Made by a program: the position numbers and the translations under genes. 9,442 nt of DNA, from the NCBI GenBank assembly GCA_937859895.1, contig CALMAV010000205.1, forward strand, positions 1,986 to 11,427, given 5' to 3'. Numbering within the stretch: the first letter of the stretch is position 1; every line of letters starts with the position of its first letter. The notes beneath the pieces were generated by a model. The model was not told the DNA's origin, did no database searches, and saw only the letters and a list, made by a program, of their open reading frames with translations. Below, in pieces: positions 1-6,700 of the stretch. This stretch comes from an uncultured Bryobacterales bacterium. GTDB taxonomy: Bacteria; Acidobacteriota; Terriglobia; Bryobacterales; Bryobacteraceae.

Positions 1-2
1 GA

Positions 3-206
3 GACGTGCGCTCCATCATTCCCGGCGTAATCCGCCGCGTCCGCGATGCGAAGGGCGTGGTGCCTACCATTCGATTGACTGTTCAAACTACCAACGGGTG
101 GAAAGCCATTGCGCTCAGCGCCGGTGCCCGGCAGGAACTCTTCATCAGTACCGATTTATCCAAGGAGGAGATTGAACGCGCCATGGCCAAAGCGCTGGAG
201 CCGTAG
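3..206 (+). CDS. C-terminal end of an unrecognised protein (5' truncated by window edge)
   Basis: The frame is open from the first complete codon (gac at 3) to a TAG at 204-206, giving the last ~67 residues of a protein whose start lies outside the window. A GTG at position 6 could serve as a start, but there is no ribosome binding site in view, so this is probably an internal valine. The visible part has basic residues (IRRVRDAKG), then alternating beta-like segments (IRLTVQTTNGWKAIAL), then a charged helix (SKEEIERAMAKALEP). That is a beta-strand to C-terminal helix pattern, which could be the end of a small compact domain such as a PH-like fold, but I do not recognise the family. Its stop lies one base before the ATG of the next gene, so the two are probably co-transcribed and translationally coupled. 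No function is claimed. Confidence 0.6.
   Translation, partial: DVRSIIPGVIRRVRDAKGVVPTIRLTVQTTNGWKAIALSAGARQELFISTDLSKEEIERAMAKALEP
197..200 (+). promoter_or_regulatory. Ribosome binding site that fixes the start at 208
   Basis: GGAG lies inside the last codons of the upstream gene, seven bases before ATG 208. It supports the start that directly precedes the signal peptide, and supports coupling to the upstream gene, whose TAG ends at 206. A stronger-looking AAGGAGGAG at ~161-169 is ~38 bases away, too far to serve this start. Confidence 0.55.
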
Positions 207-207
207 T

Positions 208-2100
208 ATGTTTAGCCGTTGGCTCCTGCTCCTCTCACTCACCGCTTCCACCCTGGTGAGCGCCGCCGAGCCGGTCACCTTTAATAAGGATGTCGCGCCG
301 CTGGTATACAGCCGCTGTGCGCCGTGTCATCACGAAGGCGGTATTGGCCCGTTTCCGCTGCTCTCTTATGAGGACGTCCGCAAGCACGCTGCCCAGATTG
401 TCCGGGTTACGCAAAGTCGCTACATGCCGCCATGGCCGCCCGATCCTCGCAGCGCAGATTTCGTAGGTGATCGCCACCTGACCGCTGCTCAAATCCAGCT
501 CATCGCAGACTGGGTGAAAGCCGGGCACCCGGAAGGCGCTGATCGTCCTGCTCCCGCTCCTCCTACGTTCAGCAACCAGTGGCAGATGGGTCCGCCCGAC
601 CTGGTCCTTCGCATGCCTGAGCCGTTCTCGCTGCCGGCTTCGGGCCCTGATCTGTTCCGCAACTTCGTCATTCCGGCTGATTTACAAGACATCCGCTACG
701 TCCGTGGCTTCGAACTGCGGCTCACTAACAAGCGAGCCGTTCATCACGCGAATGTCGTGCTCGATCGTACCCAGTCGCTACGTCGTCGCGATCGCGAAGA
801 CGGTCACCCTGGCTTTCCCGGCATGGATGTCACCACCGAAGCGGCGCCCAATGACTTTGACCCTGATTCGCACTTCCTTTTCTGGAAGCCCGCTACCGTG
901 ATTCAGCCCGAACCAGCCGACATGAGCTGGCGGATTGATCCCGGCACGGACCTGATTCTCAATCTGCACCTGCAGCCGACTGGGAAACCCGAGCAGATTC
1001 AGGCCGAGATTGGCCTCTACTTCACTGGGCAGCCGCCTACCAAGCATCCAATGCTGATCCAGCTCGAGCACGACGGGGCTCTCCGCATTCCCCCAGGCGC
1101 ACGAGCCTTTACTGTCGAAGACCACCTCACTCTGCCTGTCGATGTCGATCTGCTCGCCATCTATCCGCACGCCCATTATTTAGGTAAAGTCATCGAAGCC
1201 TGGGCGACGCTGCCCAATGGCAGCCGCCGCTCCCTGATCCGCATTCCTGATTGGGACATCAATTGGCAAGCCACATATGACTATCGAGAGCCGATCTACC
1301 TGCCAAAGGGCACGACTGTCGCGATGCGCATCAGCTATGACAATTCTGCGGCAAACATCCGCAACCCCAATAGCCCGCCTATTCTGGTCGAGGGGGGAAA
1401 TCGCAGTCAGGATGAGATGGGGCACGTGTGGCTGCAGGTCCTGCCGCGAACGGCCGCTGGCGGCGAAGATGGGCGCTGGGCTTTGCAGCAAGCCTCGATG
1501 GAGCGCCGCCTTCAGAAGTATCCTGATGATTTCCTTGCCCATTACAACTTGGGAGCTTTTCAACAATCAGCGGGTAAGCTCGACGAAGCAGCGCGATCAT
1601 ACCGGCAGGCGCTACATCTTGATGGAAAGAACGCGACTGTTCGAAACAGCCTGGGAACGGTTCTCATGCAGCAGGACCGATTTCCTGAGGCTATTCAACA
1701 GCTACAGGATGCGCTGCGCCTAGATCCCCAATATTTGAACGCGCGATTCAACCTAGGTCGCTCACTGGCCGCAACCGGAGATCTGACCGGGGCGGAAGCG
1801 CAGTTTACCCAGCTTCTCGCCGCGAAACCAGACGACGGCCCAGCCCAGCAGGCCCTCGCGTCGATCTACCTGGCCGAAAAGCGATACGAGCCTGCACTCC
1901 AGCATTTGAAAGCAGCCGCCCAACTGAATCCCTCCGATGCGGACCTGCAAGGCAATTTGGGTGCCTTGCTCGCTATGACCGGAGATTTGCCAGCGGCGAT
2001 CCATGCGTTTGAGACAGCACTGAAGCTAAACCCCGATCAGCCCGTCGCGCGCAAGAACCTAGACCGGGCCCGCGCTCAACTGGCAAGGGCGTCTCGCTAG
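208..2100 (+). CDS. Secreted cytochrome c / PHM-like copper monooxygenase / TPR fusion protein
   Basis: This is a 630-aa exported protein. The start is ATG 208, with GGAG at 197-200 seven bases upstream, and it is followed directly by a signal peptide (residues 1-19, hydrophobic LLLLSLTAST, cleavage near VSA/A). An ATG at 109 in the same frame would place 33 basic residues before the signal peptide and overlap the upstream gene. Residues 37-41 are a haem c site (CAPCH), and M73 in a YMPPWPP motif is the likely distal haem ligand. Residues ~130-430 resemble the two-domain copper type II, ascorbate-dependent monooxygenase core of PHM/dopamine beta-hydroxylase. H179-H180 and H254 fit the Cu(H) site, and H321-A-H323 and M404 fit the Cu(M) site. 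Residues ~442-611 hold five TPRs of 34 residues, followed by a short basic tail. In the known family, such enzymes hydroxylate C-H bonds using electrons delivered to copper. Here the fused haem may be the electron donor (inference). The substrate is unknown. Similar cytochrome/Cu-monooxygenase proteins occur in Acidobacteriota. Confidence 0.85.
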   Translation: MFSRWLLLLSLTASTLVSAAEPVTFNKDVAPLVYSRCAPCHHEGGIGPFPLLSYEDVRKHAAQIVRVTQSRYMPPWPPDPRSADFVGDRHLTAAQIQLIADWVKAGHPEGADRPAPAPPTFSNQWQMGPPDLVLRMPEPFSLPASGPDLFRNFVIPADLQDIRYVRGFELRLTNKRAVHHANVVLDRTQSLRRRDREDGHPGFPGMDVTTEAAPNDFDPDSHFLFWKPATVIQPEPADMSWRIDPGTDLILNLHLQPTGKPEQIQAEIGLYFTGQPPTKHPMLIQLEHDGALRIPPGARAFTVEDHLTLPVDVDLLAIYPHAHYLGKVIEAWATLPNGSRRSLIRIPDWDINWQATYDYREPIYLPKGTTVAMRISYDNSAANIRNPNSPPILVEGGNRSQDEMGHVWLQVLPRTAAGGEDGRWALQQASMERRLQKYPDDFLAHYNLGAFQQSAGKLDEAARSYRQALHLDGKNATVRNSLGTVLMQQDRFPEAIQQLQDALRLDPQYLNARFNLGRSLAATGDLTGAEAQFTQLLAAKPDDGPAQQALASIYLAEKRYEPALQHLKAAAQLNPSDADLQGNLGALLAMTGDLPAAIHAFETALKLNPDQPVARKNLDRARAQLARASR

Positions 2101-2103
2101 CAT

Positions 2104-2171
2104 CCAATTAACAACAGCTTTATGGGGGACCTACTCGTACAATTTGAGAAGGAGAACCTATGCTTAATTGG
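2104..2171. repeat. 8-bp inverted repeat spanning the antitoxin gene start
   Basis: CCAATTAA (2104-2111) is the exact reverse complement of TTAATTGG (2164-2171). The arms are separated by 52 bases that contain the ribosome binding site and ATG of the DUF433 gene. As DNA, these could be two half-sites for autoregulation by the antitoxin. As RNA, pairing would enclose the translation start in a large loop. The arms are AT-rich and short, so coincidence is possible. Confidence 0.35.
2149..2154 (+). promoter_or_regulatory. Strong Shine-Dalgarno of the DUF433 gene
   Basis: AAGGAG lies five bases before ATG 2160. It is one of the two clearest ribosome binding sites in the window, and it sets the start of the toxin-antitoxin-like pair independently of the upstream 630-aa gene, whose stop is at 2098-2100. 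Confidence 0.7.
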
Positions 2172-2396
2172 TCTGAATGTCCCGCTGTTGAGAGCGTTCC
2201 TGGCAGGCTGAGCGGAGCTTGGGTCTTTCGCGGTACCCGCACTCCTGTTCAGCCTATTTTCGAGAGCCTGGAACTGGGTGAAAGTATCCTCGATCTAACC
2301 AACACGTTCGACGTCACAGAGGAACAGATCAAAGCCGTCTTAGCTTTTGCAGCAAAAAGCCTGGATAAGATTCCAGCTTATGTGGGTTCTATTTGA
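2160..2396 (+). CDS. DUF433 family antitoxin-like protein
   Basis: This is a 78-aa protein of the DUF433 family, whose usual length is 70-90 aa. These are small winged-helix-like or HTH proteins, commonly the antitoxin partner of DUF5615 PIN-like proteins. The hallmark is present at residues 19-33: GAWVFRGTRTPVQPI, matching the family's G-x-P-x-(I/V)-x-GTR-(I/V)-PV core. It is followed by a helix (FESLELGESILDLTNTF) and then the typical DVTEEQIKAVLAFAAKSL helix, where the family usually has L-T-x-E-x-(I/V)-x-A-A-L-x-Y-A. The usual proline before the core (KPVI) is replaced by AWVF. The gene has its own AAGGAG and ends at TGA 2394-2396, inside the start of the next gene. DNA binding and autoregulation, together with neutralisation of the partner toxin, are inferred from the family and the context. 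Confidence 0.82.
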   Translation: MLNWSECPAVESVPGRLSGAWVFRGTRTPVQPIFESLELGESILDLTNTFDVTEEQIKAVLAFAAKSLDKIPAYVGSI

Positions 2397-2721
2397 TAAC
2401 GGCACGCCGAAACAGATTGAAGCGAGCTTGGCGGGGCACCAAGTTAGCCGCGCTGCTCAGTTGGGCTGGGGTGCTCTGGAAAATGGAGAGCTCATTGCCA
2501 AGGCAGAAGCTGAAGGTTACGAGGTTCTTCTGAGCACCGATAAAAACATAAAATATCAGCAGAATCTTGGTGTGCGCAGGATTTCCCTGGTTGTTTTAGG
2601 CAATCAGAACTGGCCGCTTGTTCGCCCATATCTCAGCCAAATCGTGGCCGCTGTGAATAGTTCAAAACCGGGAACCTATGTCGAAGTACCAATTCCATTT
2701 AGGCGGCAACGGAAATACTGA
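2380..2721 (+). CDS. DUF5615 family PIN-like protein (putative toxin)
   Basis: This is a 113-aa protein starting at ATG 2380, so its first 17 bases overlap the end of the DUF433 gene, as expected for translational coupling. The longer reading of this frame from TTG 2347 is unlikely, because family members begin directly with the first beta strand. That strand is WVLFDNGTP (D6), matching the M-x-(I/V)-L-(F/L)-D-x-x-x-P opening of DUF5615. A middle helix with E37 precedes YEVLLSTDKNIKYQ (D54), the family's 'vTxDkdf' motif. The acidic residues D6, E37 and D54 would form the PIN-like metal site of a ribonuclease. Hydrophobic strands (RRISLVVLG) and a final helix follow. The last ~15 residues (YVEVPIPFRRQRKY) are basic. 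The family is widely paired with DUF433 and predicted to be toxin and antitoxin. RNase activity here is inferred. Confidence 0.82.
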   Translation: MWVLFDNGTPKQIEASLAGHQVSRAAQLGWGALENGELIAKAEAEGYEVLLSTDKNIKYQQNLGVRRISLVVLGNQNWPLVRPYLSQIVAAVNSSKPGTYVEVPIPFRRQRKY

Positions 2722-2739
2722 TTATAGAGAGATTCGTTT

Positions 2740-3594
2740 TTAGGGGGTTTCACCGGTCTTTCTCAGCTTGTCAAGAACTGCCCGACCTTCCTCGCGCTTG
2801 CCTTCTGCCACTAAAGTCTGACCCAGCAGATAATTCGCAGCTTGATTATTGGGATCAATAGCCACAGCGCGGCGTAGGATCCCCTCAGCGTTCGGGTAGT
2901 TGGCCTGTTTGAAGTAACACTTGCCCAATAAAATGTAGGGACCGCTAAACTCCGGGTTCAGCCAAACCGCTCGCTGCAAGTTTGGAATCGCTTCCGCCCA
3001 TTGATTACCACGCGTGTAGGCGTCGCCCAATCGATACCATGCCTTGGCCAGATTCGGATTGAGCGTCAGCTCCTTCTGCAGCTCAGCGATCCCGTCAGCT
3101 GACCGGCCACGAAAGATCGCAATCTCACCTAATAGGAAGTGGGCTTCGGGTAATTTGGGGTCCAGCGTCAGCGCGGCTTCTACTTCTTTAGCCGCCTCCC
3201 CATCAAAGTCTTTTTTGAGCATCATCTGTCCGGCCATCAGATGACCAGCTGCCGAGTCGGGCCTAACCCCGAACAGCCGCGCGAAAGCTGCCTCAGCCTG
3301 CGAAGGCTGATGAGTCTGCAAGTACGCGTACCCCAGCATGTAATTCGCTTCAGTACTGGCCGGCAGTTTCTCGAGCCAGGGGATTGCCTGCGACGCTTGG
3401 GCAAGTACAAAATAGCTTTGCCCCAAAGCGAGAGCCGATTCCTGCCACTCCGGGCTGCCCACCTTTTCCTCTTTAGCTGCCTTCTCTAACTCGACTGCCG
3501 CCTGTGCATATGCTTTCTGGCGGTAAAGATCCATTCCCGTTTGATGAGCACTTTGCGGCCCTGCAGATAGGACGAGAGCGAGCAGCCAACTCAT
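2740..3594 (-). CDS. Exported TPR-repeat protein
   Basis: This is a 284-aa protein consisting almost entirely of TPRs. The ATG at 3594-3592 precedes a short hydrophobic segment (WLLALVLSAG, residues 3-12) that looks like a signal peptide, with cleavage around residues 14-16. The n-region lacks a basic residue, so export is likely but not certain. From ~17 to 284 there are about eight consecutive 33-34-residue TPR units with the W/Y-x-L-G and A-x-x-x-P pattern, for example AKAWYRLGDAYTRGNQWAEA and SGPYILLGKCYFKQANYPNA. The third and seventh units end in x-P-D/x-P-N-N turns. There is no enzymatic domain, so the role is probably as a protein-protein scaffold in the periplasm. The gene is divergent from the TonB-dependent receptor and converges on the DUF5615 gene with an 18-base gap. 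No Shine-Dalgarno lies close to the start (nearest AGGA ~20 bases upstream). The partner is unknown. Confidence 0.8.
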   Translation of the reverse strand: MSWLLALVLSAGPQSAHQTGMDLYRQKAYAQAAVELEKAAKEEKVGSPEWQESALALGQSYFVLAQASQAIPWLEKLPASTEANYMLGYAYLQTHQPSQAEAAFARLFGVRPDSAAGHLMAGQMMLKKDFDGEAAKEVEAALTLDPKLPEAHFLLGEIAIFRGRSADGIAELQKELTLNPNLAKAWYRLGDAYTRGNQWAEAIPNLQRAVWLNPEFSGPYILLGKCYFKQANYPNAEGILRRAVAIDPNNQAANYLLGQTLVAEGKREEGRAVLDKLRKTGETP

Positions 3595-3737
3595 AACCGC
3601 AGTATAGGATTTTTCCTGTTTCGGTACCTTCTATCATCCGAAGCTGTAAAAACTGCCGGTACTCACGAAAAAGTTGATAGAGCTACTTACTTTTCCTTTC
3701 TATTTCCTTTAGACTAGTCGCAAGGTGTGAGTTATTA

Positions 3738-3756
3738 CCGTGCTGCTTCAGCACGG
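3738..3756 (+). promoter_or_regulatory. Leader hairpin ahead of the TonB-receptor ribosome binding site
   Basis: CCGTGCTG (3738-3745) and CAGCACGG (3749-3756) are perfect complements around a CTT loop, giving an eight-pair, mostly G-C stem. It ends 11 bases before the AAGGAG at 3768-3773 and 21 bases before ATG 3778. There is no following T-run, so it is not an intrinsic terminator. It could stabilise the mRNA 5' end, bind a regulator, or keep the downstream ribosome site single-stranded. Confidence 0.55.
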
Positions 3757-3767
3757 ACATGTCTTCC

Positions 3768-3773
3768 AAGGAG
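3768..3773 (+). promoter_or_regulatory. Shine-Dalgarno of the TonB-dependent receptor
   Basis: AAGGAG lies four bases before ATG 3778. It decides the start: the frame is open back to GTG 3727, but that would add 17 residues ahead of the signal peptide and would translate through the leader hairpin. Confidence 0.7.
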
Positions 3774-3777
3774 AAGT

Positions 3778-6700
3778 ATGGTTAGTCTTAACAAGCGATT
3801 TTCGCTATCTTTCATTTTCGCGATTGCGATACTGCTCGGCGCAGCAGATCACGCAACTGCACAACAGGTTTTCGGTAGGATCTTCGGAACCGTTACTGAC
3901 GCCACAGGTGGCGCAGTAGCAAATGCTAAGGTCACAATTACCGACCAAAACAAAAACACTTCGTTCGACGTTACTTCCAATGAGTCAGGTAACTACGAGC
4001 GCAATCAACTGCTTCCCAGCTTGTACTCGATAACCGTAGAAGCACCTGGTTTCAGCAAGCAGCAGTTTAAAGATATCCGGGTTGAGGTAGATAACGCGGC
4101 CCGTGTCGATTCTACGCTCCAGCCGGGTAACGTAACTTCAACGGTTGAAGTCACTGCCGCTGCCCCAACGCTGCAGGCTGACCGTGCAGACGTTGCAACT
4201 ACGTTTACTGCGCAGCAGCTTATTGATCTTCCGAGCTTAGGCCGCAACGCCCAAGCTTATGAACTTCTAACTCCAGGCACGCAGCGCATCGGTTTTGCGC
4301 ACGCTTCGAGCGAGGATCCCCAAGGCAGTGCTCAGATCGCGATCAACGGCCAGCACTTCAGCAGTACTGGTTATCAGCTGGATGGAACTGTTAATCAGGA
4401 TCCCATTCTTGGCATCGAGGTCATCAATCCCAATATCGATGCTCTGGCTGAACAGAAGATCTCCTCACAAGATTACGACGCCGAATTTGGCTATGTAGCA
4501 GCCGGCATCGTCAATGCCTCAACGAAGTCTGGTTCAAATCAGCTTCACTTCTCGGCATTTGATTATCTCCGGAATAACTCTCCGGGTTTCACCACTTCAG
4601 CACGTGATCCCTTTGCTGAACCAAATGGTGCTCTTCCTTATAAGCAGAACCAGTTTGGTGGTTCTATTGGCGGCAAGATCATCAAGGATAAGCTGTTCTT
4701 CTTTGGCGATGCTGAGCTGATCCGGCTAGCCCAAACTGGCTCCGTGTTAACTACTGTCCTTACACAAGCCGCTCGAAATGGTGATTTTAGCTCCTATCTC
4801 GGTACACCCGTTTTGAATAGCAGCAATAGCCAGATTCTGGTTCGGGACACTGCCGGAAACACCGTACCTCTGCGGCAAAATATGATCTTCGATCCGACTA
4901 CTGGTAACCCAACTACCGGCCAAGGTCGCCTGGCTTATGCGAACAATCAAATCCCTACCTCTCAGTTGAGTAAGCAGGCTCAGGGTCTACTTAACGCCTA
5001 CCTTCCATTGCCGAATGTCGCAGTTGCTAATCCACTGATTCCGAACTATGCGGCATCTGGCGCTCTCTCTCGTACCGCGAACAAATGGGATACACGTATT
5101 GACTACTTCCAGAACGAGAAGACTAGCTTCTACGGCCGTTACAGTAATCACCAGTTCACACAGAGCGCTGTTGGAGCTTTTGGCAACGAGGCAGGCGGTC
5201 CGGCTTTTAACGGAGTCAACTTCGCTGGTAATGCTTTTGCTCGAAACCAGAGTTACTCTATTGGTACAACGCATAGCTTTGGTCCTACCTTTATTAATGA
5301 ATTCCGGTTTGGATACATGCGTTATAACGTACAAACGACTCCAAATGGAGTAGGCACTCAACCGGCAGCGGCGCTCGGTATTGCTGGCGTGAATCTTGAT
5401 AACTACTTCACTTCTGGTCTGCCGTACTTTAATCTAAATCAAACTAGCCTGGGTTACTCGCTGGGTGCAAATCAGTGTAACTGCCCGCTGACTGAAGATG
5501 AGGGTCAGTATCAATTCACTGATAACATCGTCAAAATTTCTGGCAACCACAATTTCAAATTCGGTGCAGATATTCGGTACGCGAAAAACCTGCGTGTACC
5601 AAGCGACAGTCACCGGGCTGGTGAGTTTACGTTCTCAAATGCCGACACTGGTTTTGTTCCTGTTGGTGCTGAAGCCGCAACCCAAGGCCTGAACTTTGCA
5701 ACATTCCTGCGGGGCGACGTCACGGCCTTCAATCGGTATGTTAGTACAACTACTAATGCATCTGAGCACCAGAGACGGCAGTTTTACTACGGGCAAGACA
5801 CTTGGCGCGCTACTTCAAAGCTGACAATTACTATCGGACTTCGGTGGGAGCTTGTCTTCCCCGAAGAGGTTAATGGTGCTGGTAATGGTGCAGAGCTCGA
5901 TCTGCGTACTGGGCTAGAAAACGTGTTCGGTGTGGGTAATGTCAGCACTCATGGTTATCAGAATATGAACTGGCTGAATTTTGCGCCGCGTTTGGGTATT
6001 GCTTACCAGCTAAACCCGAAGACTGTGGTCCGGGCAGGCTATGGCTGGTCCTATGGCTTGGGTACCTTTGGCGCAACCTTTGGTCACAATGTAACCCAAA
6101 ACCCACCGGTGCTGACGAATCAGCAGATCAATCCTTCTCAAAGCTTTGGAAGCGTATTCACGCTTGCGGGTGGGCCGCCTCCTCCGGCTTCAATTGTTGT
6201 ACCAAGCAACGGCCAGTTTTTGTTGCCGAACGGTATCAACGGAAAGGCACGTCCGCTTGACATTCGTATGCCTCGTACTGAGGCTTACAATCTCACGGTG
6301 GAACGGCAGATTGCGCCGGATACCTCAGTCTCGGTTGCGTATGTTGGTAACGTAGGTCGGCACGTAGCACCTGGCTCGGGTGATGGCTACAACATCAACG
6401 TTAACCAGCCGTACTTTGCTCCTGGCGTACCACTTGACCAGCGCCGTCCGTATTACGCTGCATACGGTTGGACTCAGGGAATCGATTTCTACTGTATGTG
6501 CAATACGAATTTCTACAATTCATTGCAGGTGCAGCTGAACCGTCGATTTAAGGCCGGCTACGGTGTCCAGGCGAGCTATACCTTCCAGGATGCTGTTAGT
6601 GACAACTCCGACCCGTATACATTGCTCTACAACCGGGCACTCGGACGTGGTCGGGAAAATGCAATTTCGGATCATGCTCTGACTATCGCGCAAAACTACC

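Larger units (their letters stand above)
3595..3777. promoter_or_regulatory. Divergent intergenic region between the TPR gene and the TonB receptor
   Basis: These 183 bases must hold the start signals for both divergent genes. On the minus strand, TATACT (complement of 3601-3606) sits six bases before the TPR start codon. On the plus strand, TTGATA (3674-3679) is a possible -35 box, with the weak TTTCTA (3697-3702) 17 bases downstream and the alternative -10-like TAGACT at 3710-3715. A pyrimidine tract holds two copies of TTTCCTTT (3692-3699 and 3703-3710) eleven bases apart. CGGTAC occurs twice (3622-3627 and 3657-3662). No open frame of interest lies here. The promoter assignments are weak matches by eye. 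Confidence 0.35.

Noticed and set aside
109..207. Upstream in-frame ATG at 109 as the start of the cytochrome/copper protein
   Set aside because: It adds 33 arginine-rich residues before a clear signal peptide and runs in another frame inside the preceding gene. ATG 208 has a properly spaced GGAG.
2138..2143. TACAAT as a -10 box for the toxin-antitoxin pair
   Set aside because: It is too close to the Shine-Dalgarno: transcription would start at about the AAGGAG. The nearest -35-like TTAACA is 24 bases away.
2347..2379. TTG 2347 as start of the DUF5615 gene
   Set aside because: DUF5615 proteins begin directly at the first beta strand. ATG 2380 gives that start and a normal 17-base overlap with the partner gene.
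2722..2739. Terminator between the convergent DUF5615 and TPR genes
   Set aside because: The 18-base gap contains no inverted repeat. A T-run at 2737-2741 without a stem is not enough.
3738..3756. Leader hairpin read as an intrinsic terminator or attenuator
   Set aside because: No T-run follows, and no leader peptide or alternative pairing partner is evident.
3727..3777. GTG 3727 as start of the TonB-dependent receptor
   Set aside because: It would place 17 residues ahead of the signal peptide and translate through the hairpin. AAGGAG at 3768 points to ATG 3778.
4005..5361. Minus-strand open frames inside the receptor gene
   Set aside because: They lack ribosome binding sites and recognisable motifs, while the plus-strand frame has continuous receptor domains.
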